From: Alkalihalobacillus alcalophilus ATCC 27647 = CGMCC 1.3604
GTDB lineage: Bacteria; Bacillota; Bacilli; Bacillales; Bacillaceae_D
Direction of reading: 5' to 3'
NCBI RefSeq assembly: GCF_000292245.2
Contig: NZ_ALPT02000007.1
Location: 12,942 to 76,941, forward strand
Length of the DNA stretch: 64,000 nt
Shown: one piece after another, positions 26,289 through 34,047 of the stretch
Layout: the number at the start of each line of letters is the position of its first letter
Position numbering within the stretch: the stretch's first letter is position 1
Made by a program: the position numbers and the translations under genes
The notes under the pieces: generated by a model
Databases searched by the model: none
Told to the model about the DNA's origin: nothing
What the model saw: the letters and a program-made list of their open reading frames with translations, nothing else

Positions 26289-26474
26289 TCACTGTCTATT
26301 ATAAGTTATATCAATTGCCTTTTCATTATCAGAGAGAACGCCCTTAAATCCGTCTACAACACGAACCTTTGTTGCTCGATTTACGCTTTTATAACTAGTC
26401 ACTGCTTTAGAACTTTTCCGCCTTGTTCGTAGACTAGCTGTACCCCTAGAAGTAGTCACCGTTTTTTCGGTCAT
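26289..26474 (-). CDS. SpoIISB-like antitoxin
   Basis: 61 aa. The segment RRKSSKAVTSYKSVN...NEKAIDITYNRQ can be laid over B. subtilis SpoIISB (KKRSTTSVASYQVS...NERLIDEYKRKK) from memory, sharing the (K/R)S...V.SY pattern and NE(K/R).ID.....(R/K). ATG 26474 follows GAGGGTGG. It lies 53 bases downstream of the SpoIISA-like gene. SpoIISB binds the cytosolic domain of SpoIISA and neutralises it. Similarity is short, so confidence depends on the neighbouring toxin. Confidence 0.6.
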   Translation of the reverse strand: MTEKTVTTSRGTASLRTRRKSSKAVTSYKSVNRATKVRVVDGFKGVLSDNEKAIDITYNRQ

Positions 26475-26527
26475 AAAACCACCCTCTCTATTATCAGATT
26501 TAATTCAATTATACCATAAATAGATTA

Positions 26528-27502
26528 TTATAAGTCATCAGTAGCATCAATCATATACCAATCAAATATGACAATCATATTTAAAATATGTGAGGCATCT
26601 ACACCATCAACAACTACGTCAACTCCTTCAATCGTTATGAGCATACTATAGATGTCCCCATAATATGGGATTGCTATTAATTTATTTTCTTTTAATATGA
26701 TAGTCTGACCACTTAACAACGTCTCAACCATATCATTTTTGTTTTTTTGAGATACATCATTGCCATGTCTAACACAAATATCTTGAAATTTCTTATCTAT
26801 GTTTTCTTTATTAGTTTCCTGATTTTCAGTTGATTCAAACAAAAATAAACCTGTTTTAAACCCTAAACTGCTGGAATATTGAAGTGTATACTCTTTTAAT
26901 TGCTCTTCATATTCTCTTGAATCTTTAGGGATCGGTCTCTCAAGTAAGTAACTATCTGTTTTTTGAATCACATCTGAAAACTTTTCTACCTTCTTTGAAT
27001 TTTTAACAATTATTTCTTTACTCTCTAACAAAGCCTCTCTTATTTCATCCTCATGCTTTAATTCAGCATTCCAAATTTTTAATATATTCGGATTCTGAAA
27101 CACCGCTAGATCAATAAATATTGCAAAAAAAGTTAATTGAATAAGCATAATCCAATTGCTAAATTCAATTTCTTTAAAAATAAAACCTACCACTATAAGG
27201 ACAATAAACATTGTATAATAAGTTCTTCTTATCCTTCCTAAATTATTATAAAATCCCCTACTATTAATCCAGTAATAGGCCAATATAAAGATTAACATAA
27301 TTGAAGTAGTTCCTAATAAAAGAAATAAAAAGGAAATATCGGAATGATAGATTAAAGTAATTGATACAGTTATTGGTATTAGAAGCAGAGCTACAAAAAC
27401 TCCTAAAAAGGATAAGACATTAAGGTTAAAAAGCTTTTTCATCCGATTTCTACTCGTATTTAATACATCTTTCAAATTCAATTTTTTCAGTTCCCCCTCC
27501 AT
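26528..27502 (-). CDS. SpoIISA-family membrane toxin
   Basis: 324 aa with four predicted membrane helices in the first 145 residues (FLGVFVALLLIPITVSI, FLFLLLGTTSIMLIFILAY, TMFIVLIVVGFIF, WIMLIQLTFFAIFIDLAVF) and a soluble C-terminal domain. The block IFIDLAVF followed by a long helix and a GAF-like segment (KLIAIPYYGDIYSMLITIEG) resembles SpoIISA of B. subtilis and B. cereus, which kills by membrane damage when its antitoxin is lost. This version is longer than B. subtilis SpoIISA (248 aa), with an extra pair of N-terminal helices. Together with the two genes downstream it would form a SpoIISABC-type toxin-antitoxin module. Confidence 0.68.
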   Translation of the reverse strand: MEGELKKLNLKDVLNTSRNRMKKLFNLNVLSFLGVFVALLLIPITVSITLIYHSDISFLFLLLGTTSIMLIFILAYYWINSRGFYNNLGRIRRTYYTMFIVLIVVGFIFKEIEFSNWIMLIQLTFFAIFIDLAVFQNPNILKIWNAELKHEDEIREALLESKEIIVKNSKKVEKFSDVIQKTDSYLLERPIPKDSREYEEQLKEYTLQYSSSLGFKTGLFLFESTENQETNKENIDKKFQDICVRHGNDVSQKNKNDMVETLLSGQTIILKENKLIAIPYYGDIYSMLITIEGVDVVVDGVDASHILNMIVIFDWYMIDATDDL

Positions 27503-27608
27503 ATTACTACTCTAAATATAAAGTACCCATATCTTTATATCCAACTTGTTTCTCCAAAAATACGGTGTCTGCCTAACTTGTCAAGCATGAGTATGGTTCT
27601 CTAGCTCT

Positions 27609-27844
27609 CTTTGATTCCCTTTACGGCTCTTATTCGATTGCTTTTGGAATCATTGGCCGGCTTTGATTCCCTTTACGGCTCTTGTTCAATCGCTTTTGAC
27701 TTCATTGACAGGCTTTGATTCCCTTTGCAGCTCTTATTAAATCGCTTTTGACTTCATTGAGGCTCTTTGATTCCCTTTGCGGCTCTTATTCGATTGCTTT
27801 TGGAATCATTGATAGGCTTTGATTCCCTTTGCGGCTCTGATTCG
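27609..27844. repeat. Tandem array of 52-bp repeats
   Basis: Four full units and one partial unit of exactly 52 bases, each beginning CTTTGATTCCCTTTRCGGCT and containing GATTGCTTTTGGAATCATTG or CGCTTTTGACTTCATTG. The array ends directly in a TnpB left-end relic. It is unrelated to the 51-bp arrays near the subtilase. Confidence 0.88.
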
Positions 27845-27895
27845 TTGGGCTTCTCCCTTCACACGATTGGAGAGGGAGTCTTCTGTCGGGAAATG
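27842..27895 (-). mobile_element. Solo left end of a TnpB element
   Basis: TCGTTGGGCTTCTCCCTTCA, then CACGAT...GGGAGTCTTCTGTCGGGAAATG, matches the left ends of copies 1 and 3 nearly base for base and is followed by ATAAA (TTTAT on the minus strand). No tnpB remains. Confidence 0.8.
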
Positions 27896-28283
27896 ATAAA
27901 AAATATCCTACAGGAATGCTAATTATGTTCTCACTGTGCATTATATTAATAAGCATACGCGCTTATATCATTTGGTAAGTTTTTAAGCTTTAATGAATAG
28001 CCTAATTCTACATTAAATCAATATCCTCAATTCCAGTACTTCCAGGAAAATATATACTCTCTCCGTTGTTTTTAAGAATATACTTTGGCGCAATAACAAT
28101 TCCTCTCACAAAAAAATACCCCCTTCTTTTGTCTTAATATGATTCGACAAAAATAGAGGGTATCCTTTATAAAATTATTAGTACACAGATAGAGCACCTG
28201 CTTCACCTCTACCCCCATAACTCCAGCTAAAGTTAACGCCTGTTCCTTACCTATATTTTTCAAATTTGACACGTCTCTTTAGC
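27896..28283. other. Intergenic region without a supported gene
   Basis: It contains a hairpin at about 28122-28166 (CCCCCTTCTTTTGTC / GACAAAAATAGAGGG). A minus-strand frame (28072-28272) runs straight through the hairpin and has only a GTG start with a poor ribosome site, so I do not call it. Confidence 0.4.
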
Positions 28284-28605
28284 TAGTAGCGAGAACATAA
28301 ACGTTAATTTAAGGTTTGGATAAAAGCGGGCAAACAAAAAGGTTGAATATTCAGATATAAAATCGTAAAGAAACCCTCTTTATAAATGAGAAACTCGCTT
28401 GTTTCCGCTTTATTATAGAAGGAGTTTGTCATTCCTGCTGATAGAAAACATGAGAACCGCACTTCCCACTAACTGTAAACCTTACTCGATCCAATTTCAT
28501 TCTCCACATTAGAAAAACAAATGCAATGTACCGCCTATTGTGTATTTCGATTTCGGAATGGGAACAGGCTTTATACTGATATAGAGAACATAGAAGGAAA
28601 GAGTC
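28284..28605 (+). pseudogene. Scrambled remnants of a ComK-like gene
   Basis: 28470-28605 resembles the plus-strand DNA of the ComK gene at 62925-63040 (CCAATTTCATTCTCCACATT, then AGAAAAACAAATGCA...CCGCCTATTGTGTATTTCG). 28284-28440 resembles the 3' end of that gene plus its downstream hairpin (GAGAACATAAACGTTAATT; AATATTCAG; AAATGAGAAAC...GTTTC). The two pieces are in reversed order compared with the intact locus, so the paralogue was rearranged and lost. Confidence 0.6.
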
Positions 28606-28627
28606 ACCTAATAAAGTAATTCATGAA

Positions 28628-28852
28628 TTATAAAAGTTCTTCAAGCTTTATTATCTCGTTTATACAAGATTTGTGATACATTTCTGTTTCAATGTTATTC
28701 ATTTCAAGATACCTTCCATGCAATTCTACCTTCTTTAACATGCATTCACTTGTATGTTTTACATCCTTTCTCAAAACCTCATAATCACTTTCCGTGAGGT
28801 TGCCGATACCGAAATGTATCTTTCCTAGGACATCTTCTACACTTATTGACAT
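28628..28852 (-). CDS. Small hypothetical protein
   Basis: 74 aa starting MSISVEDVLGKIHFGIGNLT, with a mostly helical C-terminal half ending INEIIKLEELL. ATG 28852 lies after AAGGAGGTGGGG, a strong ribosome site; the longer ATG at 28870 would sit inside that site. No family recognised. It stands alone between the ComK remnants and a REP-like repeat. Confidence 0.6.
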   Translation of the reverse strand: MSISVEDVLGKIHFGIGNLTESDYEVLRKDVKHTSECMLKKVELHGRYLEMNNIETEMYHKSCINEIIKLEELL

Positions 28853-29060
28853 TCTCCCCACCTCCTTCACGTTTCCTTACTATATACGAATATTTAACAC
28901 AGAAAGATTCAGAAAAATAGCAATCACTTTTATACCAAGTGAGTTTGTTTATGGCATTTTAAAAATGTATCATATGGCAATTAAGTGCATGCCCTAATCT
29001 ATGAATAATCGCTGCTTTACACAAAGAGGTAGGACTAAACCGTGGCCTTGTTCGGAAAAA

Positions 29061-29089
29061 GGAAGCACGAGAACCGTCCCCCGCACTTC
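29061..29089. repeat. REP-like palindrome (GGGGACGGTTCTC type)
   Basis: GGAAGCACGAGAACCGTCCC, then CCGCACTTC, the reverse-oriented form of the repeats at 24083 and 33575. Confidence 0.65.
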
Positions 29090-29207
29090 ATAAATACTTT
29101 AGATACTTCTCATTATGTTGATATGATTTTTCGTACCAAATAACATTATTTGACTTGTTGAATTTTGCTTAATAGTAGTTACTAAGGTGATTGTGGAACA
29201 TACGCTT

Positions 29208-29347
29208 GAACTACTCGCCACTTAGCTAACGCTTGAAGTGGGAGATTCTTGGGAACAGAGCGTACTTGCCAGCGGATTTCTTTGCCAACAGAGGCTTCTC
29301 TTATGGACCAAGCTATCCCCGTCGATTCCTACGGTTCTGTCTGTTGT
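29208..29347 (-). ncRNA. Predicted omega (re)RNA region of TnpB copy 3
   Basis: The conserved 140-base stretch between the tnpB stop and the right end has a terminal hairpin CCACTTCAAGCGTTAGCTAA-GTGG on the minus strand and ends GAGTAGTTCA. It is almost identical to the copy 2 region. Host bases beyond the end (minus strand AGCGTATGTTCCAC) would be the guide. Confidence 0.6.
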
Positions 29348-30489
29348 TTAAGCCAAGTTGAAGGTTCTTACCCCTTCAGCTAGAATATTTTGGCTGGCAT
29401 TGATATCTCGAGCGTGATGTTTATGGCAAATAGGACACGTCCAATCCCTTATTTCAAGAGATTTCTTGCCCTCTTGATGTCCACATTCGGAACAGATTTG
29501 ACTAGAGGGAAACCACCTGCTTATTTTCACGATGGTTTTCCCGTACCATTTCGCTTTGTATTCTAATTTTAATACAAAAGCAGTCCAAGATACATCCGAG
29601 ATCGATTTGGCTAATTTATGATTACGCAACATTCCTTTGGTGTTCAAATCTTCGATACAGATCACATCGTGGTTTTTGATGATGTCTGTACTTAATTTGT
29701 GAAGGAAATCGTCACGTTGGTTCCTGACTCTTTCGTGCAATCTAGCCACTTTGCGTTTTTGCTTCTGATAGTTTTGGGCATCAAGAAGGTTCATCCCCTT
29801 GTTTTTAGCCTGTAAGGCACGTCTGGAAAGTTTTCGCTGTTCACGTCTTAATTTCTTTTCCATTTTGGCTGTGAACGTATGATTGTCCATCTTGTGACCA
29901 TCCGAAAAAACCGCAAAGTCCGTGATGCCTAAATCTATACCGATAGATGAATCCGTTTTTTCAAGGGCTGTACGTCTGTTTCGACTAGAATGGATACAAA
30001 GAACTTTCCGCTTGGATTTCGTCTGACTGTAGCGTTCAGAATACGCCCTTCAACCTCACGACTTTTGGCCAAGCGAACAAGACCCAGCTTCGGCAATTTG
30101 ATTTTGTTGTCTACTATGGCAATGTTGCTATTTGTTACTTTCGTGGTGTAGGATTGTACCTGATTCTTTTTAGACTTGAAACGCGGCGCTTTATTTTGTT
30201 TCTTGAAGAATCGAGTATAGGAATCAGCAAGGTTTTTCAGGGAGGATTGAAGGGCAATGCTGTCCACTTCTTTTAGCCATACGAATTCCTTTTTTAGTTG
30301 GGTTAATTCAGCCGAACAAGAAGAATACGTTAACCCTTTGCCTGTTTCTTGGTAGGTATCGTTCCATTTCCCTAAAAAGCGATTGAATACGAAACGGCTA
30401 CATCCGATTGTTTTAGCAATGAAGGTTTCCTGTTCTTTGGTTGGATAGAGACGAAATTTGTACGCTTTGTTGATGAGCATTGTTTTCAC
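29348..30489 (-). pseudogene. tnpB: TnpB RNA-guided nuclease, frameshifted (copy 3)
   Basis: Two frames make up a TnpB of about 380 aa, starting MKTMLINKAYKFRLYPT at 30489. Compared with copy 1, one base is missing in a T-run near 29957-29962 (codons for LKKTDSSIG), shifting the frame just before the first RuvC motif. The glutamate motif ICIEDLNTKGML, the zinc ribbon and the final RD.NAS motif are present; HHDRD is changed to HHARD, which leaves the likely catalytic second aspartate. The lesion is at a different site from that of copy 1, so the two were broken independently or both are homopolymer sequencing errors. Confidence 0.85.
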
Positions 30490-30629
30490 CTCCGATAAGA
30501 ATATATGTTCCTATTATACCCTAACAAGAATCTCTTTGGCTACCACCAACCGCCATTCATCTCCCCCTTATCGTTGGGCTTCTCCCTTCACACGATGGAA
30601 GAGGGAGTCTTCTGTCGGGAAATGATAAA

Positions 30630-31227
30630 AATTGGAAGACCTGCACCCAGGATTAACGAGCTTACGATGTATGTTTTATACCACAATTTTATTCAATGGA
30701 TGTGCTTGAAAATTTATTGTTGTTACTTTTTTACTATATATAGTGCACTATATCGCTCAGTTCACTTTTCAATAACCGCTCTGTATCCCTTTGTAAAGAC
30801 TAAAGACAGATGATCCCTTATAGAACGTAAAAAATGCCCCCCTAAATGGAAATGAGCCTGCTAGGTCGCTTTAAATTCGGTTAATAACAAGCACCCGATA
30901 TTAAATGTCGAAAAGTAGCATCCTCGTGATGAGGATGCTTTTCGTTGTTCTTGATTTAGGCACATATAACTGTCAACAAATTCTGATTCAAATCAAATTC
31001 AGTTTAGTTCCATTTCCATCAATTACTCTCTCAACAAAACCTAACAAAATTCGAGTGGTGACAGGGACCGAATTTAACTTCGGTTCGTTAAACATATCCA
31101 AACTCCACTACAAGGCAACGATGGCTTGTTTGCTTCTGCAATTACTCGTCTCATGTCTTGCATAGACGTAACGCCGGTAATCGCTAGGACTTTTCTTGAG
31201 ATACGAAGTATAAAATTTCGCAGTTTC
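30630..31227. other. Intergenic region with a dispersed long-form palindrome
   Basis: A copy of the dispersed repeat spans about 30894-31070: AATGTCGAAAAGTAGCATCC, inner arms TCCTCGTGATGAGGA, TGCTTTTCGTTG, a spacer and GTGGTGACAGGGACC. No gene is supported in the rest. Confidence 0.6.
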
Positions 31228-32337
31228 CTATAATAAATTCCAGTAAGATGACTGAATCTGTTTTACGTGATCTACTGCTTCTTTTTGAGAGGTAAGCAGT
31301 TCATTAGTTGGTAATCCTGGGAATGCGGGTGCAAAAGGATCTTCAATATTAGTTGAGATACCACTAATTGATTCTACAATAGCTAAGGAGCAAAAAGGTA
31401 CATAAGCACCACTGTAACCTCCTTCATGGCATAAAACAAGTTTTCCATCGCAATGGTTTTTTGCAAGCTCGTTCATTGTTTCTGCAAATTGATAAAAGCC
31501 ATCACGAGTAACCATCATTCGAGCTAGAGGATCAAATAAACTAGGATCTTGTCCTGCTGAAACGATGATTAACTCTGGTTTAAACTCATTTACAATTGGT
31601 GCTACAATTTCTTTGAATGCATACATATATCCAGCATTACCAGTCCCTGCAGGTAGTGGAATATTAACTGTATATCCTTCAGCACCATTTTTTCCAACGT
31701 GTTCAGCAAACCCTCGGTCTGCAGGGTAATATCTATCTTGGTGAAGCGATATAAAGAGCACTTCATTATCTTCATAGAAGGCTGACTCCGTACCATTTCC
31801 ATGGTGTACATCCCAATCAAGAACCAATACCCGTTTTAAACCATATTTTGCTTTAGCATACTTACCAGCGATTGCAACATTATTAAATAGGCAAAAACCG
31901 CTTCCTTCATGAGCTTCAGCATGATGCCCAGGAGGTCTAGTGAGTGCATAGACATTTTTAACGTCCCCATTCATTACTGCATCAACACCAGTTAATGCGC
32001 CTCCAGCAGACAATAAAGCTATTTCATAAGAGCCTGGCCCAACAATCGCCAGAGGACCAGTTTCTCCTCCACCATTATCACTCACTTCCTTCGTTTTCTG
32101 AATTAACTCTTTTGTATGAAATAAAGCAACTTCCTCTTCAGTGGCAGGGCGTGGTGCAATGGATTTCATTTGCTTTAATAGTCCACTTCTCTCTAGTAAA
32201 TTTTTAAAGCGACGTTTAGTTGCTGGATTCTCTGAATGAATGTCACTTTCTACCCATCCACCTGGTGATAAAAATAATGCCCCATTACCGGTGTCATGCC
32301 AAAAATAACTCTCGTCACAAATAAAACCTGTTTTCAT
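31228..32337 (-). CDS. Class II histone-deacetylase-like amidohydrolase
   Basis: 369 aa. Arginase/deacetylase-fold zinc enzyme with ALTRPPGHHAEAHEGSGFCL (active-site His pair), VLDWDVHHGNGT (Asp and His metal ligands) and VSAGQDPSLFDPLARM (second Asp ligand). The GHHA and DVHHGNG motifs are those of the HDAC/acetylpolyamine amidohydrolase superfamily, and the HEGGYSGAY segment near the end is typical of the class II bacterial group. It would remove acetyl or other acyl groups from small amides or lysines; the substrate is unknown. It is divergently transcribed from a LuxR-type regulator across a 144-base gap with a cre site, so the pair is probably co-regulated. Confidence 0.9.
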   Translation of the reverse strand: MKTGFICDESYFWHDTGNGALFLSPGGWVESDIHSENPATKRRFKNLLERSGLLKQMKSIAPRPATEEEVALFHTKELIQKTKEVSDNGGGETGPLAIVGPGSYEIALLSAGGALTGVDAVMNGDVKNVYALTRPPGHHAEAHEGSGFCLFNNVAIAGKYAKAKYGLKRVLVLDWDVHHGNGTESAFYEDNEVLFISLHQDRYYPADRGFAEHVGKNGAEGYTVNIPLPAGTGNAGYMYAFKEIVAPIVNEFKPELIIVSAGQDPSLFDPLARMMVTRDGFYQFAETMNELAKNHCDGKLVLCHEGGYSGAYVPFCSLAIVESISGISTNIEDPFAPAFPGLPTNELLTSQKEAVDHVKQIQSSYWNLL

Positions 32338-32387
32338 TGGAAATCCCCCTCTAAATTATTTTAATATTCATGATATTATTATGTTAG

Positions 32388-32402
32388 TTGCAAGCGTTTA
32401 CA
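32388..32402. promoter_or_regulatory. CcpA cre site between deacetylase and LuxR genes
   Basis: TTGCAAGCGTTTACA fits WTGNAANCGNWNNCW completely. It lies 50 bases upstream of the deacetylase start and 80 bases upstream of the regulator start, in a promoter-like position for the deacetylase gene. Confidence 0.75.
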
Positions 32403-32481
32403 GCAATTACACAAACTCGTTCTTTTTATAAAAGAAAAAGTACCCAAAAGGGTACCAACTTGATATTTGAGGTGATATAGA

Positions 32482-33540
32482 ATGGTTCAAGGACACAGTT
32501 TAAATAAGAAAGATTATAACGAGATGATGAAGCTAGTATCTTCGTTATCGACCCCTTCCATTAACATATCGAGAGAACTACAATGTAAGTTATCTGAAAT
32601 TTTCGGGTACCATTCTACAGTTTTATGGAAAGTGGATGATAATGAAAATTTAAATTCACCTCAAACTCATCGCTTGTCAGACTATTCAATAGAGGAATAT
32701 TTAAGAGATTATCATCACCTTGATTATTTACATCCAAATAATCAAGGTCAATTACTTAAGAATAAAATAGCTCTAAGGCTTGAAGATATTATCCCTCTCG
32801 AACGCTATAGAAAATCTACTTATTATAAAGAATTCATGAAAAAATATAACTATTATCATGAAATGGTTGTGAGCTTCTACTTTAAACAAAGACTTGTAGG
32901 GGTACTTGGGGTGACTCGTGAGGAAGCTGAAGAAGGTTTTTCTGAAAACGATTGTCACCGGTTTAAAGCTCTAGCCCCTATTATAGCCAATTTTTTATGT
33001 ATAGAAAAAGAGCAAGAAGAAGAGCGTTATGAGAGGAAAGTTTTTGAGGATTTTACTAATAAAAGTGAAGCAGGTTTAATTTTACTTAATAAAAATTATT
33101 CCATTCAGTATATGAATAATGCTGCATGGGACATCTTTAGAATGACAACTAGAAATAATGATTTAAATGGCTTTTTACAAAAACTTTTGAACAAAGATAT
33201 ACATTCTGTTATAGGGAGCTCTAAGCTGTACACTTCGGCTCTTGACAGCTACAGCGTTAGATTAGTATCTCAATTTGATAACTCCCTTTCTCATATTGAT
33301 CGCTTTGCAATTATCATAGAAAAGGAATCTTCGCATGATTGTGATACAAATAAAAATTTAGTTTTACATTTAACAAGTCGCGAAAGAGAAGTTACTTATT
33401 TCCTTTGTAAAGGATACAGATATGAAGAAATAGCGAAAGAGCTGTATATAAGTATTAATACGGTGAAAAAGCATATCAAAAATATCTATCAAAAAACAAA
33501 CGTTAACAGTAGAGCTTCATTGCAATTGCTGTTACAATAA
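32482..33540 (+). CDS. LuxR-family transcriptional regulator with GAF/PAS-like sensor region
   Basis: 352 aa. The N-terminal 180 residues resemble a GAF-like sensor (YKEFMKKYNYYHEMVVSFYF), followed by a PAS-like segment (NKSEAGLILLNKNYSIQYMN, around 190-280). The C-terminal LuxR/GerE HTH reads LTSREREVTYFLCKGYRYEE with ISINTVKKHIKNIY (about 290-350). It is not a two-component receiver. The ribosome site is AGGTGAT. It probably binds a small ligand and controls the divergent deacetylase gene; the ligand is unknown. Confidence 0.85.
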   Translation: MVQGHSLNKKDYNEMMKLVSSLSTPSINISRELQCKLSEIFGYHSTVLWKVDDNENLNSPQTHRLSDYSIEEYLRDYHHLDYLHPNNQGQLLKNKIALRLEDIIPLERYRKSTYYKEFMKKYNYYHEMVVSFYFKQRLVGVLGVTREEAEEGFSENDCHRFKALAPIIANFLCIEKEQEEERYERKVFEDFTNKSEAGLILLNKNYSIQYMNNAAWDIFRMTTRNNDLNGFLQKLLNKDIHSVIGSSKLYTSALDSYSVRLVSQFDNSLSHIDRFAIIIEKESSHDCDTNKNLVLHLTSREREVTYFLCKGYRYEEIAKELYISINTVKKHIKNIYQKTNVNSRASLQLLLQ

Positions 33541-34047
33541 GCTAGTTTTTTAAACCTATGGTCGAAAAAAATAAGGGGAAGCACGGGGACGGTTCTCATG
33601 CTTCCTTTCATTGCTTCATATATCACCATACTATTCCCCTCTTTCCTTAGGAAGTGCCAACCACCCACCAGCTTATGTAGTGGATATAAATAGCCTAGCA
33701 GAGCCAAGCGATACTTAAAAATAACAGCCTCTAACTAACTTAATCTGTCCGATAAAAACCAGCAATCTTCAGGTCGTTCCTGGCACCAAAACTATCAAAC
33801 AGATCTCAGGAAGCATCACCTTACTATTCGACAAGTGAACGGAAACTATCGATTGTCGGATTAAAGAAACAACTTGAAGGACTAACTAATCTTTGTTTTT
33901 TGGTGCCTGTCAATCCTCGTAATATAGCGAAAAAGCTAAAGAGTTGTTACTAAATAAAAATAGATTGGATAAAAAGTTATATATTAGGTATTATGATTAC
34001 AAATACAACTATTGGATATTTTATATATACTACTTTGAGGAGGACAA
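33541..34047. other. Intergenic region with REP-like and half-palindrome repeats
   Basis: 33575-33605 is a REP-like palindrome (GGGGAAGCACGGGGACGGTT, then CTCATGCTTCC) just past the regulator and probably its terminator. 33901-33920 is a half copy of the dispersed repeat (GGTGCCTGTCAATCCTCG). The last 100 bases are very AT-rich and lead into the next gene's AGGAGG site. No gene is seen. Confidence 0.6.

Larger units (their letters stand above)
29208..30629 (-). mobile_element. TnpB-only IS200/IS605 element, copy 3
   Basis: The right end TGAACTACTCGCCACTTAGC at 29208 and the left end with TTTAT + CATTTCCCGACAG on the minus strand at 30629-30612 bound a full-length element very similar to copy 1. 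There is no tnpA. Host flanks carry no target duplication, as expected for this family. Confidence 0.87.

Noticed and set aside
27609..27844. CRISPR array at the 52-bp repeats
   Set aside because: The whole 52-base unit is repeated, leaving no spacer sequence.
28072..28272. 66-codon minus-strand frame
   Set aside because: GTG start with a weak ribosome site, and the frame reads through a hairpin. No family resemblance.
29348..29890. HHARD change in TnpB copy 3 as loss of the catalytic residue
   Set aside because: In Cas12/TnpB the catalytic aspartate is the one directly before xNA (RD-INAS here), which is still present.
31081..31227. Minus-strand frame upstream of the deacetylase stop (ISRKVLAITGVTSMQDMRRV)
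   Set aside because: Short and interrupted, with no convincing family match. It may be a trace of an old gene but cannot be supported.
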